From Jacaranda mimosifolia (Eukaryota > Streptophyta > Magnoliopsida > Lamiales > Bignoniaceae): a stretch of DNA of 64,000 nucleotides. Positions 33,649 through 45,041 of this stretch are shown here, piece by piece. Position 1 is the stretch's first letter. Each line of letters starts with the position of its first letter. The translations under genes were made by a program, and so were the position numbers. Under the pieces are notes generated by a model. It saw only the letters and a program-made list of their open reading frames with translations, did not search any database and was not told where the DNA came from. The DNA lies in assembly GCA_018894105.1 (NCBI GenBank), contig CM032126.1:4429001-4493000 (forward strand), given 5' to 3'.

Positions 33649-34386
33649 CATAGGGTTATCAATTCGGGTGGGTTGAGTGGGTTCGGATTGGGTTGATGTA
33701 CGAATATAGCATAAAAATACCAAACTCAATCCCAACCCCAACCCAATCGGATATTAAACCCAAAATGCTTAACCTTAACTTAATCCACAAAAGATCATGT
33801 CAGGTTTGGGTTAACCTGATTTTTAGTTAGGTCACCCTACAACCTAATAAATCTAACTCAATTGAATCTAAGATGATAAAATTGACCCAACCGTAATCTA
33901 TTTATTGTATTTTTTATATTTATAAATTCTAATATTGTAATTCAATAGAAATTTGATTTACAATAAAATCTAAAATTCGGCAAAATCATTAAAGTCGAAG
34001 AAACATAATAACTTCAAAACTTGTTATGTCCATAAATACTCCAAATACAAAAAAATAACAAATCATTGTTAAGCAATTAAATTTTTAAAATTTTGATTTT
34101 TGGATATATATTATTTAAATTTTATTTTAATTAGTCAATTTTTTTCAAGTGGATTGGGTCGGGTCGGGTCGGGTCAGACTTATTGAGTGACCCCTCCCCC
34201 CCTTTTAACAATAGGTTAGGCGGGTTAATTCGAGATCAATCCAACCTTATTTTATTATTTTTTTTCTCGAGTTATTTTTGGGTCCAATCCAATTTGATTC
34301 AAACCCCAAAACACCAAACCTAAACTTAATTTTTTTTCAAGTAGGTCATTGTTAGGTCATCGAGTTAGTTTGATTTTGACACCTTT
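33649..34386. mobile_element. short hAT-like non-autonomous element with 8-bp TSD
   Basis: AGTGATTT lies at 33641-33648 and again at 34387-34394. The left end is CATAGGGTTATCAATTCGGG; the right end in reverse complement is AAAGGTGTCAAAATCAAAC. The subterminal regions have repeated GGGTTGGG/GGGTCGGGTC words on one side and matching inverted words on the other (for example a run of GGGTC units at 34156-34176). It is 738 bp and has no coding. Confidence 0.75.
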
Positions 34387-34394
34387 AGTGATTT

Positions 34395-36032
34395 GGCTAA
34401 AAAAAATTAGGATAAGAGGAATGGATGATAATGAGTCTTATAGGTGGGTCTCTCTATCACCGAAACATAATATTAAGAAAATAAAGGATACCACTTCATT
34501 AGGTGAAAAAATTATATTCCATTTTATATTTTCCACATAAATATATGAAAAATGAAATAGAGGGTGATACGGGAGCTATTTTTTAAGCCTTAAATTTTAT
34601 AATCAATTCATTAAGTGCCTCCATCACCCATCAACTCCTACTAAATGCTATAGTAATATCAACATAAATAATATAATTATAATTTATCTTCTCATATACC
34701 CATTATGACTGTAATATGTGTGCATTGATATTGTAATTAAACATATTTATATTAAAAGAATTAAATAGTACAATTGAATAGTCACCAATAGCTTATATAA
34801 ACAGTTCATCATCTCAAAAAAGGGAAGACATGGAGAGATTCTAATAAAATTTCTATTATTTTTAGATGTGATTATTTTTGAATCGCATCATTGGCGCTGT
34901 CTGCTGGAGGTGCAGTGCTGAGTTAGACGTGAGTCTTGAGATATAGATATAGTTTGAATAGATTATTATTTTTTGAATTTTTTTATATATACTATTTAAT
35001 ATATATTATTTTAAAAGTCACTAGAGCTCATGAGCTAGCTTGGGAGCCTTCAATCTACAATCTCAAAGCTCAAATTTGGCTCAATTCCAAGCACAACCTG
35101 AAAAAACTAGCCTCAAGCTCAAATATTCTTGAGCTCAAGTTGAGTTTTTCCACATCGAGCCAAGCCAGCTTGCGAGTTGGCTCAGCTCAACTTACACCCC
35201 TGAGAACAAATATGCAATGTATTTTGTCCCTTTATCTAGTTCTGTAATAACTAGATTAAATTATAGTTTTTGGACAAAAACTTGGTTATTATAGTAAATT
35301 AGTGTTGCAATTCAATTGGGCTCAATCAAGTTTGGGGAAGATTTTTAAATTCGAGCTCGAAATTTAAATGTATATATTATGCTTGAGCTTGACGAGCTTA
35401 AAATTTAAAATTCTAGCTCGACTCGATAAAAATTCAAGTTTGGCTCAACAAGGCTAAAAAATTATCAAATAAGTAATAAATAACTCCTAGCTCACGCTTG
35501 ACCTCGAAATAAAAAAATAATAATAATATAATATATATTTTTTAATAAAAAAATAATATTTAATTATATACCAGCTCTCGCAAGACAACTCGTGAGTTTC
35601 GAGTTCAGATATAGACAATTCAAGATTAATTCGAAATAAAATTTGAGCTCGATTTAGCTCAACTCAAACTTGAAATAATTTAAGTTCGAGTTGAATTAGC
35701 TTAAGGTTGGGATGTGAAGCTCGTGAGACCAGCTTGACTTAAGATGCTAATCAAACCATTGTACCACAAAAATAACTAATTTTTGAATAAGTTTAAATTT
35801 ATGACCTTGTATTATTAAAAAATAGAATTACCATACCATCGGTTCACCTTTCAATGTGGTCCTCCTCGTAGTAGTTAAGGATAAGGATGTTCGATTTTTT
35901 ATGCCCTTTGATGCCACCTGGACCCTACAAAAACAACAATAAAAAGGAGAAAAAAGAAAGAAAGAAAACGAAAGGAAAAAGAAAAAATGATGACAATCAT
36001 GTGGAGCCCACCTTGAGACTTTATACCACTGC
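34395..36032. other. intergenic with hAT-like remnants, upstream of the S40 gene
   Basis: The stretches at about 35015-35204 and 35300-35730 are rich in GAGCTC/CTCGAG-type words in both orientations. The right edge 'ctcaacttacacccctga' resembles a hAT terminus. No opposite end or target duplication could be paired, so these are remnants. 35930-35990 is A/G-rich. Its last part is the S40 promoter. Confidence 0.45.
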
Positions 36033-36040
36033 CTATAAAT
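36033..36040 (+). promoter_or_regulatory. TATA box of the S40 gene
   Basis: CTATAAAT lies about 290 bases before the ATG 36326. This would give a 5' leader of about 250-260 bases. Confidence 0.5.
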
Positions 36041-36325
36041 CCCAAAATTTTCTCCGCACAGCTTTCATTTCCTACTCGCCGCAACCCCTCCCCCTGGATC
36101 CTCTGCGGCACGCTCAATAAACCGGCATCAATCTTGTGCGTGAACTGGGCCACGCAATTAGTGACGATAATCATTATCCATGGCCCCATCATGTGGGTCC
36201 CGAAAACAGCCATTTTCCTTTTATTGTGGTATGTACACTGGGAATGCAGAAATTATCTGTGCCGTCCAGATAGAAATAAATACTTCACCTACTGCTCCTG
36301 CGTCTTTGTTTAGACGGTGCGCAGA

Positions 36326-36991
36326 ATGGAACAAAACGCTGTCGTTGGCCACCGCCACCGGGGATCGCCCACCTCTGACAGATTTATCGGTGTCTTCTCT
36401 CCTCCTTCTTCCGACGCGACTATCTCTTCATCCTCCGCCGCCGCCGCTGGAGACGAGCTCAACGAAGACGACGTCTTCTATACCAGCGACTTCTCCGAGC
36501 CGCGGCGCGGGTATTCCTCCGCCATCAACCAGTGCTCCCGTCACTTCTTCCGCCAACCGGAGAGGTTCGGCATCCTTGCCGCGTTGCCGGAGGACCACCG
36601 GAATCCTGACGTTATCATCCAGAAACCTACTTTCCCTTCCTCATCAACGACGTCGTCTTCTCGTGATATCCCCTCGATTCCGAAGCCTCATTCTTCGTCG
36701 GAGATTAAATACTCTCAGTCGATGCCGATCCGACGCTTCCAGCAATCGGCGCCAATGAACGTCCCGATGATGCCGAGAAAGCCGAGGAACGGGGGGTTTG
36801 CTGACATGGATGTAGGCGATGACGTGGACGACGAGGAGGTGCTGCCGCCGCATGAGATCGTGGCGCGTGGATCCTTGAGAAATCAGAAAACCACACTTTC
36901 AGTGCTGGAAGGCGTGGGGAGAACACTCAAGGGGAGAGATCTACGGCAGGTGCGCAATGCGGTGTGGCGCCAGACAGGTTTTCTGGACTAG
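36326..36991 (+). CDS. senescence regulator S40 family (DUF584) protein
   Basis: Single exon, 221 residues. The ATG at 36326 was chosen because the frame before it has only a GTG start. The N-terminal half is rich in S, A and P. Conserved family blocks are ELNEDDVFYTSDF near the first third, IPKPH and SQSMPIRRFQQSAPMNVP in the middle, then VLPPHEIVARGS. The C-terminal signature is SVLEGVGRTLKGRDLRQVRN followed by AVWRQTGF. Plant S40 proteins are small, often nuclear, linked to leaf senescence, pathogen and dark responses; their molecular activity is unclear. Codon use is GC-rich against the AT-rich flanks, as is normal for this family. The gene looks intact. Which S40 paralogue it is cannot be told here. 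Confidence 0.92.
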   Translation: MEQNAVVGHRHRGSPTSDRFIGVFSPPSSDATISSSSAAAAGDELNEDDVFYTSDFSEPRRGYSSAINQCSRHFFRQPERFGILAALPEDHRNPDVIIQKPTFPSSSTTSSSRDIPSIPKPHSSSEIKYSQSMPIRRFQQSAPMNVPMMPRKPRNGGFADMDVGDDVDDEEVLPPHEIVARGSLRNQKTTLSVLEGVGRTLKGRDLRQVRNAVWRQTGFLD

Positions 36992-38171
36992 TAATTTTAG
37001 CAAATTTAACCTTTGTTATCTGGTTTTTACGTCTTTTTGATTTGTGACGTTTTGTCTATCTGAACTCTGAAGTAAATAATTGTCGAAGCTTGTAATCTTA
37101 AGTATTATCAGTAGCAATGCCCCCCCAAAAATAGCATAAAAAAGAAACCAATTATGGATCAATTTAATGTAGGTGAAATTTTGAAAAAGATCTTACTTCC
37201 ATGCTTTTTCCTTTTATGGTTTGGGTTTTGATCGATATGTATAGAATTACTGATGATGTTTATGGGACTTTGCAAGGAAACAAGGCTTTCACGAAATCAC
37301 TTAGCGTAACCATATTTAATTTTGCCTGGGGAAATTCACCCTGAGAATTCTCCTAATTGATGATGTTCCCGAAGCCAATATATTATGTTTACTTCCCATA
37401 CGCAAAATATTATAAAAATACACAAACATGATGAGATGTTGAGAGTTGAAAATGACGATAAACGTTTTGAAATCTGAGGACTGAAGTTAAATTGAAGCTG
37501 AAGCCTATTTAAAACCCACCATGTATCACCTATGTTTGGCCCATTGGGCTTATCATCGGATTTATTTAAGAAACAAAAATCCTGCAGTAAATGAGTCCAA
37601 TGACTTATAGTCCAATAATATCAGTTTCTCCAATCATATAGACGTCTTGTGTTTAATCCGAATGAATTTCTTTATGCATTTTATGTGTATATCTGGTTGT
37701 GGAGTTTCTATTTTTATTTAATTGATTTGATAATTAAATTTTATTGACTTCTTATACTTATAATTTTCTTAATTTGATAATTGAATTATATTAATTATTG
37801 TAATGTTTTCTAAAAAAAATAATAAATTAAAAATTGAGGAGTTTATCTAAATTTTAAGAATAAATTCAGAATTTTCTGTTTTCTCTATAAGTTATAAGAT
37901 TTGCCATCTCGTTTTGATAGTTTGAGTTCTTTTTGGGAAACTTTCACCAAATATTGTACATAATATGTCACAAGCTGTTCCTCAAACATATTATAGGAAG
38001 GTTTGAGGAATTTGTAATTTTAATTGATTTAAACTTACAATATAATTTAAATCTTTACTAATAGTTAGTACTTTTTCTTAATGGAATTCTAGCTTTTGTT
38101 TGAACTAAGTTATTATTTCTTTTATATTATTTTTGCCATTTCATTAAATATATCTCTTTGCTGAAATCTAA
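36992..38171. other. S40 3' region and intergenic DNA
   Basis: AT-rich, with a likely S40 3' UTR to about 37100-37130. No further gene is visible. Confidence 0.4.
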
Positions 38172-38612
38172 GACTTTGTTTGGTTGTAAACCCCCAATAC
38201 ATTTTTTAACTTTCAAAATTTAAACAAATAAATACTACACATTCCCAAATTTCACTCCCAAGATACAAAATTTATTTCCAAAAAATTCCTACTATCCCCA
38301 ACTCCACACCATTCCCCAAAGCACTACACATTCTTTCATCATTACAAACATATACATATACTACCACGCATACAATTTATATATACACATATATAAAAAA
38401 ATTTAAAATATTTATTTCACCCTTAAACCCAACAAAAAATTTATTGATGTGACGTCCTGCACCCCCAAAATACAAACAAACAAACTATTTTCTCTCAATT
38501 CATTCTTCCAAAACACAGACAAACAAGCATCACATTCCCCAATCCCACTATTCAAAACTCATTCTCCCAAAATATTTTAGAAGAATGACCTAATTCACAA
38601 CCAAACATAGCC
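38172..38612. mobile_element. Tourist-like MITE (type C), TAA duplication
   Basis: The ends GACTTTGTTTGGTTGT (left) and GGCTATGTTTGGTTGT (right, reverse complement) are inverted repeats. TAA flanks both sides (38169-38171 and 38613-38615). It is 441 bp, AC-rich on the + strand, with no coding. A three-base TWA duplication and short TIRs fit PIF/Harbinger-derived MITEs. Confidence 0.75.
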
Positions 38613-38615
38613 TAA

Positions 38616-40443
38616 TTTAATGATTTCACTCTTTTTCTTAAAAAATAAATAAATTAGTAATTGATTTGACATCGTTGTTTTTATGTCGAAATCGAAAATA
38701 GTGCAACATTACCTAATTTATTGTTAATTGTCTACCATTAATTTTAATAATTTCGAAGTTTAAGCAGCTAAAATATTTTTTTCAATATGTGAGTGCTGGT
38801 ATAGAATGATACATGTGAAAGGGAAATGTCTCAAATAAACATGAAAATGTAACGCTACAATTAAAGTCACTTCAGGTAATGTCTTTTCATTGCGTAAAAA
38901 CTATTTTTGTTATGTAATATGCGTACATACAATAATTTTTTCTTTATTTATTTAAATTTAAAAACTTAAAATGACAACTTAAAATATTAATTCGATGAAA
39001 TTATACACAAACATAGTTTAAAATACTGAAGAAACACATAATAGGGCTAATAATGTTTTGTATTACATTGCCTATTGCTTTTTCTATTTACAAAATTTTA
39101 TTGCATTTCATTATACCTCTAGTTGTATTAAATAAGCAAAATGAATATAGTGTATTTAAAATTACAAAGTCAACATAAATATGAAAAATATTAAAATGAT
39201 AAAAATATGTATGAGTGCGCAAAATAATTAAAAATCCAATAGAGTTGTGAAAACATAAAAAAATATTAATTATATCCTTAAATGACAAAAAGCAACTCAT
39301 AAAAATAAAAATAAAGAAAAATTTATCAAAATTCTTGGAATATCTTAAATAGCATGCAATTAAGTAAAATGAGTTATATATAGTAAAAAAATAAAACAAG
39401 AAAATATAGAAATAACTCAAATACCCTTAAGTTACGGAAATGTCGAGTGGTCTGTGGCCTAGCAACATAAATCTCCCACATAATATAGAAAATTATGAGT
39501 TTGAAGCTAAACAAACTTTTGATGTGGATGTGTATAAATTAAAAAAAAAAAAAGTTACATAAACGAATAAACTTCCATATTTACAAGATTATCTACCAAA
39601 AGTTCAAATGACAGGCCGGCATGTTTTATTTATTGTTTAAATTTAAAATAGCATATAAAAGTAACTAAATAGCATTAATTAACTCAATAAGTTTTACTTA
39701 ATTTGATTTAATTATAAACATATAATATAAAAGATACATTTGAATTAAATTCATTTGAAATCCAACCCACCCAATAATGACACTTGAAATCGCCATTTGA
39801 GACTTCACTGAAATTCCCACAGCACCGGACAGAAAATGGTTTTCAATTATATTACCCTCTAACAATATGTTTGGTTTAACACTATGGTTGGTTAAAATTC
39901 ATTGTCATCTTACTCCTTCCTTTAGTCGTTCCTTCATTCAGTCACTCTTTGCCGAGGGAAGGCAAACCAATCACAATGTTCGCGTCTCCTTCATACGAAA
40001 TTAGAATTACACCAATCACCAAAGAGCTCAGACCTCCTCTATATGACACCTATCATTGCGTAGATGTCATGGAAGGACACCTCTGGTATGACCAAAGGCG
40101 TGAGATTGAAGTTAAGAATTTTGATAAGGAAAAAAAAGTACTAGGAAAAAGAAAAAGAAAAAGAAAAAATACATATAAAATTTTAATTATATTTAATTGT
40201 TAAAAAATAAATAAAAAAGGAAAAATGATCAATGTATTGAAGAATAAGAAAGAATTCAAATATACTTCCCTCTTATTTTTCTTATCATTTTATAAGAAAA
40301 ACTCATATATATTACATTTTTTTTATTATTATTCTTACTAATCAAAGAATTAAAAACATTTTCCTTAATATTTTCTTTTTTTTTCCCTCATCAAAATTCA
40401 TGAACCAAACATGCTTAGAAGAGCATCAGAAAGTAAAATGACT
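38616..40443. other. AT-rich intergenic region
   Basis: No gene recognised. Around 39437-39520 a 'gtcgagtggtctgtggcc' ... 'gagtttgaagc' pair loosely resembles tRNA-derived A and B boxes, but no cloverleaf can be drawn. Confidence 0.35.
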
Positions 40444-40531
40444 GACAAGTCAGAATATCAATAAGCATAATTGTGTAGCTCACAAGGGAATTAAACCCCT
40501 CACAGAATATTATGATTTCATCATTCCTGCC
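40444..40531 (-). ncRNA. C/D-box snoRNA 2 of the pair
   Basis: This is an 88-nt unit on minus. Box C ATGATGA lies at 40524-40518 and box D CTGA at 40453-40450. The terminal stem is GGCAGG with CTTGTC (G-U pairs allowed). The 12 bases GCTTATTGATAT lie one base before box D, as a guide should. They are complementary to ATATCAATAAGC in the conserved 5' part of plant 25S rRNA. It is the downstream member of a pair with 40630-40717, with the same length, box spacing and guide. The box C/D pairing and paralogue conservation make it a strong call; expression is untested. Confidence 0.85.
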
Positions 40532-40629
40532 ATTCACATAAAATTACTAAAATTTAATCATCATAAAGCAAAAATTGTGGGGAAAAAAAAGCACAAAAAA
40601 TCCCAGCAAATGAAAACATAGAGAGAAAG

Positions 40630-40717
40630 GGCAAGTCAGTATATCAATAAGCCTCGTTGACTGAGCTCAAAGAGATTATTCATCCCTCGCACATCTAATT
40701 TTCTCATCATTCTTGCC
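40630..40717 (-). ncRNA. C/D-box snoRNA 1 of the pair
   Basis: This is an 88-nt unit on minus. A perfect terminal stem GGCAAG/CTTGCC closes box C ATGATGA (40710-40704) and box D CTGA (40639-40636). The guide GCTTATTGATAT ends one base before box D and is complementary to the same 25S rRNA stretch as snoRNA 2. By the box D + 5 rule the methylated residue would be the second U of AUAUC, about U44 of 25S counted from my memory of the rRNA. The gap to snoRNA 2 is 98 nt. The interior differs between the two copies, so it is an old duplication kept under constraint at the ends. Confidence 0.87.
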
Positions 40718-41271
40718 AACCTAAAAAATAATTCAAAAAAATTCAATGTAATTGTCCCCCATCTTCAAGCTCAGAGACATTCACAATCCACTTCTGGATC
40801 AATAAAATCCCATCATTTCCAACACCAGCCGAAAATTACAGGAAAATTTAGAGATCCGAAGAAAAAAAATGAATTGCCTCGGGGGGATAACCCCAGGCCT
40901 AAGATGGGAGTAGAATGGGATTCTCAGAAGGAAAACCCTAAAGAGAACGCCATAAAACACACAAAAACATACGTATATACATACAAAACATATGCATATA
41001 CCATGTTGGCGTGTGTAGAGAGTCAATATAGCGCGGCTATGACTCAAAACGCTTCCATGGATGACTGTGGAAGGCGATCTTAAGGGCTGCGCTTACAGTT
41101 AGAATCCAAAACCTCTGGACGATTCATTTGTATAATTTTGTTTTATTTTTTCCAGAAAATAACAATCAAACTTGAAAATACGTGAGGATAAATCTATAGA
41201 TCAGCTGGTCAGCTGCCAGAGAAGAACCCTAGCGTTGCAGTAAAATGAGGCGGGGAGGGAAGGAGGAGCGG
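40718..41271 (-). ncRNA. probable snoRNA host/precursor transcript, 5' part
   Basis: The region lies between the promoter at 41272-41325 and snoRNA 1. No long open frame exists on minus. A hairpin (CGCTTCCA with TGGAAGGCG, + strand 41050-41076) and a second one (GCCTGGGG with CCCC...AGGC, about 40875-40900) can be drawn. An ATG directly followed by GTATATG on minus (about 41002) could be a splice donor, so a short-exon protein-coding host is not fully excluded. I favour a non-coding precursor. Confidence 0.5.
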
Positions 41272-41325
41272 CTTATATAGGGTTCTCTGTAGGTCACTGG
41301 CATTGGGCCAGAAGTGTTGGCCCAA
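41272..41325 (-). promoter_or_regulatory. site II + telo-box + TATA promoter for the snoRNA pair
   Basis: On minus, two TGGGCC site II elements (41317-41325 and 41302-41310) are followed by a telo-box AACCCTA (41284-41278). This overlaps a TATA box CTATATAAG (41280-41272). A second telo-box-like AGGGTT lies just downstream on minus (about 41226-41231). This combination is established for plant ribosomal-protein and snoRNA genes. Confidence 0.75.
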
Positions 41326-41582
41326 AACGATTTGAATATGCAGCAAAATGTTACAATTAAGGGCCCATTGGATTTTATTTTTAAACAATTCCTTCACATT
41401 TTCTATTATTTAAAAATTAAAACACATAAATTTATACTCATTTCACTTGATATATTTTTATTTTTATTTTCAAAAATTATTCCTCCAATAATTTATATAT
41501 CTTGTTCTAATAATGTATATATCTTCTCTTTCTATTTTTATTATTACTATGTCTCTCTACCTATAATTTACTTAGTCTTATA

Positions 41583-43299
41583 GGGCAAAAATCTTTTTAC
41601 CCCCATGTGTTATACGAAATAGGCGATTTACCCCTTTGTGAAGAAAAAGGTTGAAATACCATATTGTGTTTTTAAATTGTGGCTCATTGCTCCTTCTGTC
41701 TATTTATGTTGAATTTTATATTAAAAGGACGAAAATACCCTCATATATTCATTAAATTACTTTATATCCTTATGTTTTTCTTTTTCTTTTTCTTTTATTT
41801 AATCTAAATTAAATAATTTTATATTTATAAAATACATAAGGTATTTATATAAATTAAAAACTATTTAATTTTTATAAAATTATATATACATACATACATA
41901 CATATAAAATTATATACATATGAAAAATTATATAAATACATATATATATATATAAATTTATTTATAACATATCTATATACATATATATAAATAATAAATT
42001 ATATACTATATAATATTTTTACATGCATATATATAAAATCACACACACACACACATATATATATATAATAGTTTATATACACATATGCATATAAAATTAT
42101 TCATAACAAATTTCTGTATATTAAATACTATTTATTATTTATAAAATTATATTTATATACATATATATAAAATTATATACATATAAAAAATAATATAAAT
42201 ACACATATATATATAATTATTTATAACATATCTATATACATATATATATAATTTTTTTTCTTTCATATAAATATCTATATACATATATATAAAATATATA
42301 TTTTTTCTTTTGTTTAATCTAAAATTAAACAATTTTATATTTATGAAATATATAACATACTTATACAAATGATATACTTTTTAATATTTATAAAATTATA
42401 TATACATACATACATATATATATATATATAAAATTATTAAAACTAAATAATTTCATATTTATATAAATCAAATTACTATATAATATTTATAAAAAATTAT
42501 ACACATGCATATATATAAAATCATATATGCATATAAAATTACATATATAATTATTTATAACGTACATATATATATATATTCATACACATATATAATATAT
42601 ACATAACCCCCCAACCCCCAATCCCCAACCCCAACAACCAGCTGTCATGACAGCCTGAAGTCAAGTCTTTTTTTCCCTTTTTTTTAAACACGATGGTCGG
42701 ATCTAGCCGACCAGATCCAGTTGCGCCCCCCCCCCCTCCTTGGGAGCAACTTGCTACCATGGTCAACTGAAGCCAAGTTTTTCCTTTCTTTATTATTATT
42801 ATTTTATTTTTTTATTTTTTTTTTAACACGATTACCGCTGGCTGGATTTGGCCGGCCATATTTGGTTGGCATGGGTGCCATGACAGCCTCTCTCTATATA
42901 TAGACATATATATATATTATAACACTATATTATATTTATAATATGTATTATATAATATTGAAAAATATATTATAATATATAATATGTTGTGTATATATGT
43001 ATATAAATGTATAAATAATTTTTTATATATTTTTTTATAAATATTAAGTACTATTTAATCTGGACCATTCATTTAAACAAAAAGATCTAACGGTTGATAT
43101 ATTAAGGGTACAATAGTTATTTTATCTATTAAAGATCACAACCACTCACATTTTTGGACGCGTGCACTCCATTTATGGTCTGGGGGGGGGGGTTTCACTT
43201 ATTTTTAAAAACACAAAGAAGTATTTCAATTTTTTTTTTTCCACATGGGGGTAAACCACCAAAATTATTTCCCGAGGGAGCTAAAAATACATTTTTCCT
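41583..43299. mobile_element. MULE-like non-autonomous element with 9-bp TSD
   Basis: AGTCTTATA (41574-41582) and AATCTTATA (43300-43308) differ by one base. The ends GGGCAAAAATCTTTTTACCC and, reverse-complemented, AGGAAAAATGTATTTTTAG are loosely inverted. Both ends carry CCCCCATGTG/CACATGGGGG. The interior is AT microsatellites and diverged minisatellites (41870-42600), then a GC-rich, partly duplicated block (42600-42890) with a run of 12 C and AACACGAT words. A run of G lies near 43182. No coding. Confidence 0.7.
41870..42600. repeat. TA-rich minisatellite zone
   Basis: Recurrent words are TATATACATACATACATAT, AATTATTTATAACATATC, TATACATATATATAAA and CACACACACACATATAT, at intervals of roughly 60-280 bp. 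No clean unit could be fixed by eye. Confidence 0.55.
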
Positions 43300-43420
43300 A
43301 ATCTTATATAATCGTCACTTTTCCAACAAACTATACAGATATAAATTCATGTTGATTAACTGGCTTTTTAAATTTTGAAAATGCTGAAAATGAAAATGGA
43401 ATCAAATAGGGCGCCCCTAA

Positions 43421-45041
43421 GTTAACAACCTAAAGATCCTTTTTCGATTTATATTGTCCGCCCACTCTGGTACTTCAATATTTATCAAATTAGTAATTTT
43501 GGTGCATTCTAAGCACGTGCTAAAATTTTTGTAATATTACTCTTCGTAACACGTTATCTTGCATGTTTAATTTAGTTGTCATAGTGTTGATACTAATAAA
43601 ACATTCAATTTTAGATATAATTTAGATAAATAATAATGTGAATAACAAATAATATCGATTAATATAAACTCATATATGGCAAACAAATCCTATGTCAAAA
43701 TTCTGAAAACATGAGATATAACTGCAAACATGCTTTATTTATATTGACTTTTTTTTTTTTTTTTTTTTTTGTAAAGATAATTTTACCAAGTCTAATAGTT
43801 ATAAAATTGTATGTACGTAAGGTATCATTATTAATAGTTACGAACACTAGTACTTGCGGTAATAATAAAAAACTTATCCTAAATTAGAGTAACAATGATT
43901 TTTTTGTTGTTGTGGTGACCGTTAGCGGTGTGACTAATTATAAAACACAATTTTAAACATCGTTAAGTCACTATATATTTTGGTTAACAAATTATCATTA
44001 TTACTATTATAAATACATGACATTGATGGTAATTTTTATGCTAGTCCTTAATTTTATCATATAAATAATGTCTTTTTAGTAAAATTGAACACAACTATCT
44101 CTAGTCAAATGATTCATGATCCTTCGGCATCGAATAGATATTTAGGAATAAAGTAAAATTGAAATCATTTTCCAATTTCTTTCTAAATAATTGCTTGCTA
44201 TAATTTAGTAGTATGATAAAAATCTTTATTTTTTTTAAAAGAATATTACAAATGACGAAAATTATTTTTACAACAAGTTAATAGTATTCAATTATCAAAT
44301 CAAGTAAACAGAAGTACCAACTGCACATCCTAACGCACAAAAGAACCCATTCAAATTCGAATTCAAGACCTCTCACATAATAGAGGATACTGATGCCATT
44401 TGATTACAAGCCACTAGATATAAGAATCTTTATTTTCAAACTACAAGTTTAGTCATTTCTTTTTATTCCTATAGGCTATAAGTTTAATCATTCTGAATCC
44501 ATTAGATATAAACCTATATATATTGAATCATATGAAAACTTAATAAAAGAGCTTGATGTTTCTAAAATAACATAAGAAAACCCCTCATATGCCGTTCTTC
44601 ATCTACTCCTTTCACTTGTTTCTCTGTGTTTTCCTTCTTAGAAACTCCATCAACACGTCCAATTTCAACTAGAATTATTCTCTAAAGTAATATATAAAAA
44701 TTAATAATATTTATGACTAAATAACTTTAACTTCTAAACTTTCTATTAAAGGGTAATTTAATTAATTAAAATAATATTCAATCTATTTCTAACAATCAGT
44801 GCTAATTGCTACTAATAAAATTAAATTTAAAAAAATGTCTTTCTTTTATTTTTTATTTTAATACATATCAAATACAAAAAAAAATATATTTTTTTTCACA
44901 TAATTTTATTTTGGCATGTCAATCATTTATTACGCGTACGAAGTCGGAACAAACGGGCCCAGTTCTTAATAAGCAAAGACTAAGGACGAAGGACATGGGT
45001 TTTTCCATGTAATATCTTGCAACTAAAATATATTACATTTA
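43421..45041. other. AT-rich intergenic region
   Basis: No gene seen. A T-run lies at 43750-43770. At 44290-44420 (minus) 'agtggcttgtaatcaaatgg' and 'gaggtcttgaattcgaat' resemble the A and B boxes of a tRNA-derived repeat. That is weak support for a SINE remnant. Confidence 0.35.

Larger units (their letters stand above)
41361..43417. mobile_element. Tourist-like MITE (type B), split by a later MULE insertion
   Basis: Left part 41361-41582 begins GGGCCCATTGGATTTTATTT. Right part 43300-43417 ends, in reverse complement, GGGGCGCCCTATTTGATTCC. TAA flanks both ends (41358-41360 and 43418-43420). Removing the MULE and one duplication leaves about 331 bp that aligns with the copies at 45042, 51629 and 60040. 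Confidence 0.75.

Noticed and set aside
36180..36758. Long open frame of 192 codons overlapping the S40 gene in another frame, and minus-strand frames at 36644-36926
   Set aside because: They are shadows in the GC-rich S40 exon. The S40 frame has the conserved family blocks.
39437..39520. tRNA-like words
   Set aside because: No cloverleaf and no complete A and B box pair could be drawn.
40799..41047. 82-codon minus frame near the snoRNA promoter
   Set aside because: It has a non-ATG start and a low-complexity cysteine/valine-rich product, and the region is better explained as a snoRNA precursor.
44290..44420. Possible tRNA-derived SINE on minus
   Set aside because: A- and B-box-like words are present, but no tail or target duplication was found, so it is mentioned only in passing.
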